From Flavobacterium rivuli WB 3.3-2 = DSM 21788 (GTDB taxonomy: Bacteria > Bacteroidota > Bacteroidia > Flavobacteriales > Flavobacteriaceae), in assembly GCF_000378485.1 (NCBI RefSeq), contig NZ_KB899971.1, forward strand, positions 1 to 64,000: a stretch of 64,000 bases of DNA. The letters are read 5' to 3'. Numbering within the stretch: position 1 is the stretch's first letter; each line of letters opens with the position of its first letter. The notes under the pieces are model-generated. The model was not told the DNA's origin. It saw only the letters and a list, made by a program, of their open reading frames with translations, and ran no database searches. Positions 34,063 to 42,850 of the stretch are shown here, piece by piece. The position numbers and the translations under genes are program-made.

Positions 34063-35403
34063 TTATTGTTGCAGTAAAGTAAGTATTTTTTGGTTTACCG
34101 CCTCACTGTCCCAAATATGCTCTATATCTTCCATTTTCATAACCTCATCCATAATTGCCTTTTGCCTGTCGCCAAGCGCCAGTGCCTCGCTGTATGGGCG
34201 AAAGCTAAACGTAACGCGGCTGTAAAGCGGCAGCCATTTATCGGGGTATTTTTCAGAGAAGTGTTTTTCTATCTTTTTTTGCAGGTGAAATTTATCATCG
34301 GCAGTCTTAGAGCTCATTTCCATAAAATTGCGGTATGACAGCTCTGCAATAGCATCGGCATTAGGCTTACGGCTCTTTTCATATTCTTTAAATATGGTAG
34401 TCCAGTCGTCGCCATACTGCTGTATCATTTGGTTTAGTATGGTAATATCTTCAAAACCGGCATTCATACCGTGGCCATAAAAAGGCACAATAGCATGGCA
34501 TGCGTCGCCTATCAGGGCAACCTTATCTTCAAAAGTCCACGGGTAGCACTTCATGGTAACCAGGGTGCTGGTAGGGTTTTTAAAAAAGTCTTCTACAAGG
34601 TTAGGTATTACATCAAGCGTAGACGGAAAATGCTCTGCAAAAAAGTCTTTAAGAGTGTCTTTATCTTTTAAGCTGTCGAAAGAATTCTCACCCTCAAAAG
34701 GCATAAAGAGCGTACAGGTAAAACTGCCGTCTGTATTAGGCATGGCAATAAGCATAAAAGCCTGCTTGGGCCATATATGAAACGAATTTTTATCAAGCTT
34801 ATGGGTACCATCTGCATTGGCTGGTATATTAAGTTCCTTATATCCCATATTTAAAAATTCCTGAGAATAGTTAAACATGCTCTGGCGCTGCATGCGGTGG
34901 CGAACGCGTGAGAATGCGCCATCTGCCCCAAAAACCTTATCGTATTTTAAATCGCTCCATGCCCCTTTTTCAGTTTCACCGGTTTGTAATGTAGCATTAG
35001 GCATGTCTACGTCCCAAACGCGGGTTTCAAAAAAGAACTCTACACCTTCCTCTTCAGCAAGGTCTACCATTTTACGGTTAAGCAGCCCGCGGGATATTGA
35101 GTAAATACTCTCACCCTCTTTACCATAATACTGGTAATTAAGTGCCTGCCCCACGTGTATGGCCCGTTTATCCATAGGTATGGCAAGTGGCCTTATTGCG
35201 TCGCCCAGGCCTACTTCATCCAGCGCGCGCCAACCGCGGTCTGACATGGCAAGGTTAATGGAGCGTCCTGAAAATTGTATTTTCCTGATATCCGGGCTAC
35301 GGTCGTAAACATGAACGGTATGGCCCGCTCTTTTAAGGTATATTGCAAGTAAAGATCCTACTAAGCCCGATCCTACAACTGCAATTTTTAAGGAAGTCTG
35401 CAT
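34063..35403 (-). CDS. kmo: Kynurenine 3-monooxygenase
   Basis: A 446-residue FAD monooxygenase that hydroxylates L-kynurenine to 3-hydroxykynurenine in tryptophan breakdown. The FAD Rossmann motif is VVGSGLVGSLLAIYLKRAGHTVHVYDR. KIQFSGRSINLAMSDRGWRAL and GRSINLA are typical of the family. VALIGDACHAIVPFYGHGMNAGFED is the second FAD motif, and YGHGMN is characteristic of KMO rather than other flavin hydroxylases. Length fits. No other kynurenine-pathway gene is adjacent. An exact -7 box lies upstream. Confidence 0.94.
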   Translation of the reverse strand: MQTSLKIAVVGSGLVGSLLAIYLKRAGHTVHVYDRSPDIRKIQFSGRSINLAMSDRGWRALDEVGLGDAIRPLAIPMDKRAIHVGQALNYQYYGKEGESIYSISRGLLNRKMVDLAEEEGVEFFFETRVWDVDMPNATLQTGETEKGAWSDLKYDKVFGADGAFSRVRHRMQRQSMFNYSQEFLNMGYKELNIPANADGTHKLDKNSFHIWPKQAFMLIAMPNTDGSFTCTLFMPFEGENSFDSLKDKDTLKDFFAEHFPSTLDVIPNLVEDFFKNPTSTLVTMKCYPWTFEDKVALIGDACHAIVPFYGHGMNAGFEDITILNQMIQQYGDDWTTIFKEYEKSRKPNADAIAELSYRNFMEMSSKTADDKFHLQKKIEKHFSEKYPDKWLPLYSRVTFSFRPYSEALALGDRQKAIMDEVMKMEDIEHIWDSEAVNQKILTLLQQ

Positions 35404-35429
35404 GAATGTAACAATTCTGTAAAGCCTTA

Positions 35430-35437
35430 CAAAAATA
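35430..35437 (-). promoter_or_regulatory. -7 box of kmo
   Basis: TATTTTTG on the minus strand is an exact TAnnTTTG match, 26 bases upstream of the ATG. Confidence 0.45.
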
Positions 35438-35587
35438 GGTATTTAATTTTGAGGGGGCTTTTTTTTACCCATTTATTTGCAACATTCTAATTAAGAAAAC
35501 TTTGGCTATTAAAGGATTCTTAATTAATTAACAACCGTTCCTGCTAATAAGTAATTTTACTGAACTAACTTTTAAATATAAAACATC

Positions 35588-35746
35588 ATGAGAGATTTAA
35601 TCTGGTTAATCGCTGTAATCCTCCTTATTGGCTGGGCAGTTGGGTATTTCGCATTTGGACAAGTTGTAGGTAGCTTTATCCACGTATTGTTAGTATTAGC
35701 TATTATTGCTGTTCTTTACAGACTTGCTACAGGTAGAAGGCCGTAA
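35588..35746 (+). CDS. Small lmo0937-family membrane protein
   Basis: A 52-residue protein, too short for most gene finders. It starts MRDLIWLIAVILLIGWAVGY, then has a second hydrophobic helix (VGSFIHVLLVLAIIAVLYRL) and a basic tail TGRRP. This is the pattern of the lmo0937 / DUF5670 family of two-helix membrane proteins, common in Bacteroidota and often stress-inducible. Strong support comes from the clean ATG and the terminator 46 bases after the stop. The function is unknown. Confidence 0.85.
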   Translation: MRDLIWLIAVILLIGWAVGYFAFGQVVGSFIHVLLVLAIIAVLYRLATGRRP

Positions 35747-35791
35747 ACATAAATACGCATTACACCTTTAAAACCTTGCACAAGAAAAGAC

Positions 35792-35818
35792 AAAAAATCC
35801 CCGATTGGGGATTTTTTT
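35792..35818 (+). terminator. Terminator of the small lmo0937-family gene
   Basis: AAAAAATCCCC (35792-35802) and GGGGATTTTTT (35807-35817) form a perfect stem with a four-base loop ending in a T-run. Confidence 0.9.
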
Positions 35819-35833
35819 ATGAAATCAGGTTAC

Positions 35834-35876
35834 AAAAAAAGCCGCCTCGTGTTGGGGAAACACTAAGGCGGCTTTA
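35834..35876 (-). terminator. Terminator of the RND efflux operon
   Basis: GCCGCCT (35841-35847) pairs with AGGCGGC (35866-35872), and GTGTT pairs with AACAC inside. On the minus strand seven T follow. It lies 25 bases after the permease stop. Confidence 0.9.
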
Positions 35877-35900
35877 CGAACAATACAATTAACAAAAACT

Positions 35901-38900
35901 TTATTCCATTAAATTCTGGTGCTTTTTACGCATTGCCCAGTAAAAGAAGTTGGGGAATACCAACAGTGTAAATACCGTGGCCGTTACTAACCCGCCTATA
36001 ATGGCTATTGCCAGTGGCTTTTGCGATTCAGATCCTATTCCGGTAGAAAGTGCTGCCGGCATAAGCCCTATGGCTGCCATTAAGGCTGTCATGACCACCG
36101 GCCTTGTTCTTGATTTTACACCGTTTATAATAGAATCTGTAAGCGACATCTTTGTCTTAAGATTATTATGAAACTCCGAGACGAGTATTACCCCATTTTG
36201 TATACAAATACCCAGCAGCGCAATAAACCCTACCCCTGCCGATATACCAAAGTTTATACCTGTTATTTGTAACGCAAGTATACCTCCTATAATTGCAAAC
36301 GGCACGTTTATTAGTACTAATAGTGAGTCTTTTATATTGCCAAACATTATAAACAGCAATACAAATATTAATATAAGCGATATAGGCACTACCTGGGCAA
36401 GCTTGGCACTGGCTCGTATCTGGTTTTCATACTCACCTGTCCACCCTACAGAGTAGCCTTCGGGCAGTTTAAGTGTTTTTACCTTTGCCTGAGCATCTGC
36501 TATGGCACCACCAAGGTCGCGGTCGCGCACAGAGAATTTTACCCCTATAAAACGCTTGGTATTATCCCTGTAAACAAACGCAGGGCCTGTCTCGGTAGTT
36601 ATACTCGCAATTTCTTTAAGCGGTACTTTAGTGCCGCGCATGGTAGGTACCATAATATCCATAATATCCTGCTCGTCTTTGCGGTACTCGTGCTCATAAC
36701 GCAGCCTGATATCAAATTTTTTCTCGCCTTCATATTTTTGCGTAGCGGTTTTACCGCCTATAGCCATCTCTAAGATGCTTTGTGCATCGTTTTTTTGCAC
36801 ACCATAAAGTGCCATTTTTTCTTCGTCAAACTTAACACTTATACCCGGCTGGCCAAGGTTGCGAAGCACTCCCACATCTTTAATACCGTCTATGGGTTTT
36901 ATCTTTTCCATTACCTCATTGGCAATCTTATCTAAAACATTAAGGTCGTCGCCATAAATTTTTACAGCGTTAGATGCCTTAAAACCGGCAACAGCCTCGG
37001 CAACGTTATCTATAACCGGTTGCGAATAATTATAAGTAATACCCTGGTACTTGCTAAGCTTTTTATTCATTTGCTCTACAAGCTGGTCTACCGTTAATTT
37101 GCTTTTCCATTCTTCATGGGGTTTAAGGTCTACCTGAAACTGCAGGAATCCAAATCCATTAGGGTCGGTACCATCGTTACTACGCCCCGTTTGGGAAAGT
37201 ACATCGTTAACCTCATCAAAAGTTTGCAGTTCCTTTCGGATTATTGCAGCCATCTTAACACTCTCTGTAAGCGAGTTGCTTATAGGGAGCTCTGCAGTTA
37301 CCCAAAGGGCACCTTCGTTAAGCGGAGGTAAAAATTCTGTTCCCATAAATTTTGCCGAGAACAGTGTAAGCACTAAAATAACCATAGATATTATTATTGA
37401 GGCTTTCTTGTTACCAAATGTTACCCTAAGTCCTTTGCCCACTATCCTGTTAAAGAACTCTACAATAGGGTTGTGTTTTTCCTTAACGTTTTTGTTAAGC
37501 AGGATAGAGCACAGTACCGGCACTAATGTAAGTGTAAATATAAGGGCTCCAAGTAGGGCAAAACCAAGTGTCCAAGCCAGTGGCGAGAACATTTTACCTT
37601 CTACTTTCTCGAAAGAGAAGATAGGCAGCAGGCCCGATATGATAATTAATTTACTGAAAAATATTGCCACGCCCAGCTTAGTACCTTCTTTGCGAATTAA
37701 GCCAAGTTTAGATAATTTATTATACCGCTCCGGGCCTATTTTGTGTTGAAGGTGGTCTAAGGACACAAAGAGCCCCTCGACCATTACGACCGCCCCATCT
37801 ATTATAATACCAAAGTCTACCGCCCCCAGCGAGAGTAAGTTGGCACTCATGCCCTTTAACTTAAGGCACAGAAACGCAAAGAGCAGCGCCAGCGGAATGA
37901 TGATGGAAACAATAAGCGTAGTACGCCAGTCGGCCATAAAGAGAAATACAATTACCGTAACTAAAAGTATACCCTCTACAAGGTTATGTGTAACAGTATG
38001 TGTACAAAATTCCATTAACCTGTCGCGGTCATAAAATGTTACCAGCTTAACATCTTTAGGCAATACATTTTCCTGGATATCCTTTATCTTCTCTTTAAGC
38101 CTGCCCAATACTTCCGACGGGTTTTCGTTCTTGCGCATTACCACAATACCTTCTACCACATCATCATTACCATCAAGCCCTACCTGCCCTACGCGTGGCA
38201 CGTTAGAGATATTTACCTTAGCAATATTTTTAACCAGTACGGGGTTACCATCTCGCTCTGCCACAATAGTATTTTCTATATCCTGTGTATTATCCAGCAG
38301 GCCAATGCCTTTTACCACATATGCCTGCCCGTTCTTTTCTATAACGTCGCCGCCCACGTTTACGTTTGCCTTGCTCACGGCTTCATAAACTTCGGGCGAG
38401 GTAAGCTCATATTTTTGCAGCGCAATAGGGTCTATCGCTATCTCATAGGTTTTTTCGCGGCCACCAAAGGCAACAACATCGGCAATGCCGGGCACTGCCC
38501 TTAGCTGCCTGTCTATAACCCAGTTTTGCAGGGTTAAAAGGTCGCGGGTATCTTTAGTATCGCTGTGCAGGGTATACCTGTAAATCTCGCCGGTAGGGCC
38601 ATAAGGCGGCTGCACATCGGGCTCTACGCCATCGGGCAGCTGCACATTGCGCAACTGGTTGTTTACCTGCAGGCGTGCAAAAGTATCGTCTACATCATCA
38701 TCAAAAATAATTTTTATGATGGATAGCCCAAACATGGTAATACTACGCACATTGGTCTTTTTTTGTACCGAGTTCATGGCTATCTCTACAGGCGCTGTAA
38801 CAAAACGCTCTACCTCTTCGGCACTACGGCCGTTCCATTCGGTTACAATAATTATCTGGGTATTAGTAACGTCCGGGAACGCCTCTACCGGAATATTTTT

Positions 38901-39002
38901 ATAGCTTATAATGCCCGCTATAACCACTATGCCTACCCAAAAAAAGGTAAACAGCTTATTGCGCAGCGAAAAGCCTATTATGTTTTTTATTAACTTGTTC
39001 AT
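35901..39002 (-). CDS. Heavy-metal RND efflux permease (CusA/CzcA family)
   Basis: A 1,033-residue inner-membrane proton antiporter that pumps metal ions through a tripartite complex. The fourth transmembrane helix carries the heavy-metal signature DFGIIIDGAVVMVE, whose Asp residues relay protons. The typical RND topology is visible: a helix near residue 12, two large periplasmic loops and two sets of transmembrane helices. The C-terminal half repeats the pattern with VPFAIIGGILAL and GIGSESQKPLA. The motif points to the CzcA/CusA subfamily, but which metal is exported (Co/Zn/Cd or Cu/Ag) cannot be told. It is the last gene of the operon. Confidence 0.93.
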   Translation of the reverse strand: MNKLIKNIIGFSLRNKLFTFFWVGIVVIAGIISYKNIPVEAFPDVTNTQIIIVTEWNGRSAEEVERFVTAPVEIAMNSVQKKTNVRSITMFGLSIIKIIFDDDVDDTFARLQVNNQLRNVQLPDGVEPDVQPPYGPTGEIYRYTLHSDTKDTRDLLTLQNWVIDRQLRAVPGIADVVAFGGREKTYEIAIDPIALQKYELTSPEVYEAVSKANVNVGGDVIEKNGQAYVVKGIGLLDNTQDIENTIVAERDGNPVLVKNIAKVNISNVPRVGQVGLDGNDDVVEGIVVMRKNENPSEVLGRLKEKIKDIQENVLPKDVKLVTFYDRDRLMEFCTHTVTHNLVEGILLVTVIVFLFMADWRTTLIVSIIIPLALLFAFLCLKLKGMSANLLSLGAVDFGIIIDGAVVMVEGLFVSLDHLQHKIGPERYNKLSKLGLIRKEGTKLGVAIFFSKLIIISGLLPIFSFEKVEGKMFSPLAWTLGFALLGALIFTLTLVPVLCSILLNKNVKEKHNPIVEFFNRIVGKGLRVTFGNKKASIIISMVILVLTLFSAKFMGTEFLPPLNEGALWVTAELPISNSLTESVKMAAIIRKELQTFDEVNDVLSQTGRSNDGTDPNGFGFLQFQVDLKPHEEWKSKLTVDQLVEQMNKKLSKYQGITYNYSQPVIDNVAEAVAGFKASNAVKIYGDDLNVLDKIANEVMEKIKPIDGIKDVGVLRNLGQPGISVKFDEEKMALYGVQKNDAQSILEMAIGGKTATQKYEGEKKFDIRLRYEHEYRKDEQDIMDIMVPTMRGTKVPLKEIASITTETGPAFVYRDNTKRFIGVKFSVRDRDLGGAIADAQAKVKTLKLPEGYSVGWTGEYENQIRASAKLAQVVPISLILIFVLLFIMFGNIKDSLLVLINVPFAIIGGILALQITGINFGISAGVGFIALLGICIQNGVILVSEFHNNLKTKMSLTDSIINGVKSRTRPVVMTALMAAIGLMPAALSTGIGSESQKPLAIAIIGGLVTATVFTLLVFPNFFYWAMRKKHQNLME

Positions 39003-39014
39003 CTTCTTTTACGT

Positions 39015-40112
39015 TTAATCGTTTATAGCATCATAGATTAACAAATTGCTTTTTACTATTACTTTCTCGCCCTCTTTAAGCCCGGCAGATAAGTAAGTAG
39101 TTTTATCGAGTGCCCTGTACACCTGTACCTCGCGGGTCTCTATATTATCTTTAGACTTAAACACCATTACAAAATTCTTGTTCTTATCAAACACTACTGC
39201 CTCGCTTGGTATAGCAATATATTTATCGGCATCGGCATAATTAATGGTAACGGTAGCATTCATCTCCGGTTTAAGGGCAATGTCATGGTTGTGTACTTTT
39301 ATAAGTGCTTTAGCAGCCCTTGTATTTGGGTCTATAACATTAAACACCTTATCTATTTTACCGGCAATATTTTTATCGGGGTATGCAATGGTTTGTATAG
39401 TGGCTTCCTGCCCTTGTTTTACTTTGCTAAGGTCGCTCTCGTTTACGTTAGCCAGTACCCACACATCGTCAAGCTTGGCAATGGCAAATACACCATCTTC
39501 ACGGTTAGTAGACAGCAGCTCATTAGGGCTAATGTCTTTAGATACCACATAACCGCTTATGGGCGCATACATATTGTAAACAGAGCCGCTTTTAAGCTTA
39601 TAGATGTTGTTTATCTCGCCCATCCTTGCTTTTTCTGCCTTTGCTTTTTGCAGTTCTTTTTGTGCCATAACAAGCTCTTTTTCAGATGCCAGTTTGCCCT
39701 CATACATATCTTTAACGCTTTGCAGGTTACGCTCTGCAATAGACACATTAGCATCGGCATCGCTGGTCTGGCTCTGAAAACCCGCCACCTCGCTACTGCG
39801 AATGCTTGCCAGCAACTGGCCCTGTTTTACAAAGTCGCCCAGCTCTACATTAATTTTTATTACGTTGCCGCCCACAGCCGGGTACACCTGCGCTATGCTG
39901 TTATTATCGGCGGTTACCTTACCAAACAACCTAAGCTCATTTTGTGCCAGCTCTGTTTTTGCCGTTGCAAAGGTGCTTTCGTTATACATGGTATCGGTCA
40001 TTACAAATTTCTTTGCTATATCTTCTTCAACAGCCTCCTTCTTTTTTTCACAACCTGTTAGTACAAAAAGAGAAGCCATTGCTATAAGGAATATATATTG
40101 TGGAGTTTTCAT
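39015..40112 (-). CDS. RND efflux periplasmic adaptor (membrane fusion protein)
   Basis: A 365-residue lipoprotein adaptor: the signal MKTPQYIFLIAMASLFVLTGC places the lipidated Cys at residue 21. Next are the lipoyl halves (YPAVGGNVIKINVELGDFVKQGQLLASI; MYAPISGYVVSKDISPNELL), between them an alpha-hairpin with coiled-coil character, then the beta-barrel (DVWVLANVNESDLSKVKQGQEATI). It joins the permease and the outer-membrane channel. It ends 12 bases before the permease gene and starts three bases after the channel gene. Confidence 0.92.
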   Translation of the reverse strand: MKTPQYIFLIAMASLFVLTGCEKKKEAVEEDIAKKFVMTDTMYNESTFATAKTELAQNELRLFGKVTADNNSIAQVYPAVGGNVIKINVELGDFVKQGQLLASIRSSEVAGFQSQTSDADANVSIAERNLQSVKDMYEGKLASEKELVMAQKELQKAKAEKARMGEINNIYKLKSGSVYNMYAPISGYVVSKDISPNELLSTNREDGVFAIAKLDDVWVLANVNESDLSKVKQGQEATIQTIAYPDKNIAGKIDKVFNVIDPNTRAAKALIKVHNHDIALKPEMNATVTINYADADKYIAIPSEAVVFDKNKNFVMVFKSKDNIETREVQVYRALDKTTYLSAGLKEGEKVIVKSNLLIYDAIND

Positions 40113-40115
40113 TTT

Positions 40116-41378
40116 TTAAAAGTTTTTAGTTCCGGTTACATAATTAATCTGCGCGGCTGCAAGGGCAAGTTGTTCTTTTACCCTTTCTACCTCTGTTTGT
40201 GCCTCATTATATGATTCAAAAAAATCGGCAAACTCTATCATCGATACATTCCCTTTCTGGAAATTGTTTGTTATCCCGGTATATACAGCATCAAAATCCT
40301 GATTAATAAGTTTGGTAATACGCTTGTATTCATCTACACTGCGTGTATAATTTTGATACGCCGCCAGTACTTCATTAGTAATTTGCAGTTGTTTGTAGTC
40401 GGCATTTTTAAGGCCCTGCTCTACCTGTATTTTTGCAGTTTGTATATTACCCCTGTTCCTGTCGAAAATGGGAAGCGGTATACCAATACCTACATTTGCC
40501 TGGTGAAAAAAGGCATCACCCTGCTGGTTGTAACCTGCACGTAATGTAATATCGGGTATGGCAAGTTTTTTTTGTAACGATACATTAAGCTTAGCCGACT
40601 CTATTTCCAGTTTTGCCTGGTTAAGGTCTGGCCTGTTGGCTAACGATTTGGCTAAAACATCATCATATAAAATGCCGTTGTTCGCATAAGCATTGGCCTC
40701 ATCTGTAGTATAAATTGCCTCTGTATTTGCACTAAGCCCCAATAATATATTAAGCTTTTGCTGCTGCTCTATAAGTACAGCGCTTTCTTCAGATTTGTCG
40801 TTGTTTATCTTTACATAAACCGATTTTAAACGCACTAAATCTTTTAAGGCAATGTTGTTTTTATCTACCTGTACCTGGTAACTTGTAATAAGATAATCCA
40901 GCTTATCCAGCAACTTGTTGTATTTTTCTATAACTTTTTGCTGGTTGTGCAGGGTGTAAAAAGACTCCCATATTTGCAATTGTAAATTGCGGGTAATATC
41001 TGTAAGCTCAGCTTCTGCCAGTTTTTTATCCAGTTTGGCAAGTTCTATCTGGGCTTTGCGTTTACCGCCTAAAAGGATAAGCTGCTCCAGGCCTGCGGCA
41101 AAATTGCCGTTTTTACCCGTAGGGAAATACTTGTTGTTCTGCCCTTCAAAACCTATCATATCGGCAGTAACCTCAGGGTTAGGGTATACCTTGGCCTGTA
41201 TTATCTGGGCACCGGCCTTATCTATGTTATATTGCTGGGCAAGCAGAAGGAAATTGTTTTTAAAAAACAGCTCTTCGGCCTGTTTTATTGTAAGTGTAGC
41301 CGGCTGTGGGGCCTGCGCTACAGCAACTGCCTGTAATAGCAATAGTGCTATCCAGACAGAGAATTTTTTAAATTCCAT
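40116..41378 (-). CDS. TolC-family outer-membrane efflux channel (CzcC-like)
   Basis: A 420-residue outer-membrane factor. It has a signal peptide (MEFKKFSVWIALLLLQAVAVAQA), then two repeated OEP blocks rich in long amphipathic helices (LTIKQAEELFFKNNFLLLAQQYNIDKA; LANRPDLNQAKLEIESAKLNVSLQKK). It shares the operon with the adaptor and the permease and forms the exit duct of the metal pump. Confidence 0.92.
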   Translation of the reverse strand: MEFKKFSVWIALLLLQAVAVAQAPQPATLTIKQAEELFFKNNFLLLAQQYNIDKAGAQIIQAKVYPNPEVTADMIGFEGQNNKYFPTGKNGNFAAGLEQLILLGGKRKAQIELAKLDKKLAEAELTDITRNLQLQIWESFYTLHNQQKVIEKYNKLLDKLDYLITSYQVQVDKNNIALKDLVRLKSVYVKINNDKSEESAVLIEQQQKLNILLGLSANTEAIYTTDEANAYANNGILYDDVLAKSLANRPDLNQAKLEIESAKLNVSLQKKLAIPDITLRAGYNQQGDAFFHQANVGIGIPLPIFDRNRGNIQTAKIQVEQGLKNADYKQLQITNEVLAAYQNYTRSVDEYKRITKLINQDFDAVYTGITNNFQKGNVSMIEFADFFESYNEAQTEVERVKEQLALAAAQINYVTGTKNF

Positions 41379-41523
41379 GATCTTATTTATTAAATACTAT
41401 TAAGGATATGGTTTTGCACAATGCAAAACATAACAATACCAAAAGCCGGTAAATGCATAGCACATACAGCACATAACCTTTTAGAAAACTAAAAAGCTAC
41501 ACGTATTGATAAAAAAATAGTAT

Positions 41524-41913
41524 TTAAGCCTGCGGAGGCGGAGAAAATAAAGTGAGTAACGGGGAATTGTAAATTTGGTGCGAATAAAAAGTAGCACTAA
41601 AAGCAGGCTTGTAGTTTACCGCTATTGTTTTTTTAAATTGCAGGGGCTGGTATTGCTCAAAAACCCAAACCACTTTTTTAGCATTAAATTTATTTGTAAT
41701 GGGAGTTTTAGAGTGGTGCTCCGGTATTGCGTTTTCTATATTCAATACATCTTCAAGCACTAACTCTACAACACTGTCTATCTCGTTAAAGTTAGCCTGC
41801 ACCTTATTGTGCTCAAATAAAGTATGCGGATTATCTATACTAAAATTGAGTATGTGCAAAGCCATAAGCAAGCACAAAACACGATTTCCTATATGATTTT
41901 TTATATACTTCAT
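41524..41913 (-). CDS. Hypothetical exported protein heading the metal-efflux operon
   Basis: A 129-residue protein whose first helix (GNRVLCLLMALHILNFSI) looks like a signal or single membrane segment. The rest is soluble, with NPHTLFEHNKVQANFNEIDSVVELVLEDVLNIENAIPEHHSK, several His and Asp/Glu residues that could bind metal, and a Pro-rich end (LLTLFSPPPQA). I do not recognise a named family. A TTG start at 41928 is possible; the ATG at 41913 is preferred. It precedes the TolC gene by 145 bases and has an exact -7 box upstream, so it probably begins the operon. Confidence 0.7.
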   Translation of the reverse strand: MKYIKNHIGNRVLCLLMALHILNFSIDNPHTLFEHNKVQANFNEIDSVVELVLEDVLNIENAIPEHHSKTPITNKFNAKKVVWVFEQYQPLQFKKTIAVNYKPAFSATFYSHQIYNSPLLTLFSPPPQA

Positions 41914-41925
41914 TTTGTAAGCATC

Positions 41926-41933
41926 CAAAAGTA
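41926..41933 (-). promoter_or_regulatory. -7 box of the metal-efflux operon
   Basis: TACTTTTG on the minus strand matches TAnnTTTG exactly, 13 bases upstream of the ATG at 41913, implying a very short leader. Confidence 0.45.
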
Positions 41934-42095
41934 ACTACAATTATGTTAAAGACAGCATAAATCCTGCCAAAAAAAACTGAAAGCCTGTTTTAATAAGAAA
42001 AAATATTAACTATAATGTTTTCGTTAACCAATACAGGTTTAATTTAGTTGGCAAAGGTGCTCGAATGCTGACGCTTTCAGGGAAGGCTAAAAAGC

Positions 42096-42128
42096 AAAAA
42101 CCCGGTTTGCAAATGCAAACCGGGTTTT
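42096..42128 (-). terminator. Terminator of the Lys-rich H1-like gene
   Basis: AAAACCCGGTTTGC (42097-42110) and GCAAACCGGGTTTT (42115-42128) form a perfect 14-bp stem with a four-base loop, just after the gene stop. Confidence 0.9.
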
Positions 42129-42134
42129 GTACTA

Positions 42135-42638
42135 TTATTTTTTCTTGTTTTTAGATTTCGCTTTCTTTTTAGCTTTAACCTGTTTTTTTGCTTTTGCTTT
42201 TTTCTTTGCTTTAGCCTTATCTTTTGCTTTTTGCTTTTTTGCGTTGTCTTTCTTTTTAGCCTTTGCTTTCTTAGATTTATTGTTCTTAGATTTTTTAGCT
42301 TTTTTCTTTGCCTGGGCTTTAAGCTTATTTTTTTTAGCTTTTTTCTTAGACTTTTTCTCTTTAACAACAGCAACTACTTCATTAATCTCTAAAACTGCTT
42401 CTTCAGCAGGAGTTTCTGTAATTTCTGCTACGGCTGGAGTCTGTTCTGCCCTTTCTTCAGTAGCAGGGGCTACTTTAGCAACCGGTTTACGTGGGGCTGC
42501 CGGTTTGCGTACAGGTTTAGGCTTTTCTGTAACAACAGGTGCAGTAGCCTCTGTAGTTACAGCAGTTTCAGGAGTTGCGTTTTCTGTAGTTAAATTGTTT
42601 TCTTCAGTTTCAGGGTTTGTGTTAACAGGTAGTTCCAT
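42135..42638 (-). CDS. Lys/Ala-rich histone H1-like protein
   Basis: A 167-residue protein in two halves. Residues 1-90 are acidic and Pro/Thr-rich, with a KPKPVRKPAAPRKP segment. Residues 91-167 are almost only Lys, Ala, Asn and Gln (KKKAKAKK-type tandem units), as in eukaryotic H1 tails and the bacterial H1-like proteins that bind DNA non-specifically. The plus-strand frame on the opposite strand (42127-42675) is Phe/Ala-rich and is the antisense of this low-complexity run. The gene has an exact promoter and a perfect terminator, which support it. Role in nucleoid compaction is inference. Confidence 0.82.
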   Translation of the reverse strand: MELPVNTNPETEENNLTTENATPETAVTTEATAPVVTEKPKPVRKPAAPRKPVAKVAPATEERAEQTPAVAEITETPAEEAVLEINEVVAVVKEKKSKKKAKKNKLKAQAKKKAKKSKNNKSKKAKAKKKDNAKKQKAKDKAKAKKKAKAKKQVKAKKKAKSKNKKK

Positions 42639-42741
42639 TTGTAAATTGTCTTTATTAGTATACTTTCTTCTCTAGTGGGACGATAACTACTGCTTAATTA
42701 ATAACTTCATCAGTATTAATTAATTGTAAATTTATCATTAA

Positions 42742-42770
42742 CAAAAATACTCAATAAACACATTCGCCAA
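42742..42770 (-). promoter_or_regulatory. Promoter of the H1-like gene
   Basis: TATTTTTG on the minus strand (42742-42749) is an exact -7 box with a TTG (42768-42770) 18 bases upstream. The leader is about 100 bases. Confidence 0.6.
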
Positions 42771-42850
42771 TGTTAAGTTTTTAGTGTTAAAAGCGCACTA
42801 CACAACCCACCTTAGTATTTGCATTACAAGCGTTTACACTTAAAAGCATA

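Noticed and set aside
39285..40061. 258-codon open frame antisense to the RND adaptor gene
   Set aside because: Fully covered by the adaptor gene, which has clear motifs; its translation is Cys/Tyr/Phe-rich and matches no known pattern.
42127..42675. 182-codon plus-strand frame opposite the H1-like gene
   Set aside because: It is the antisense of the low-complexity Lys-rich tail (FFALAFFFALAL-type). The minus-strand gene has a promoter and a perfect terminator.
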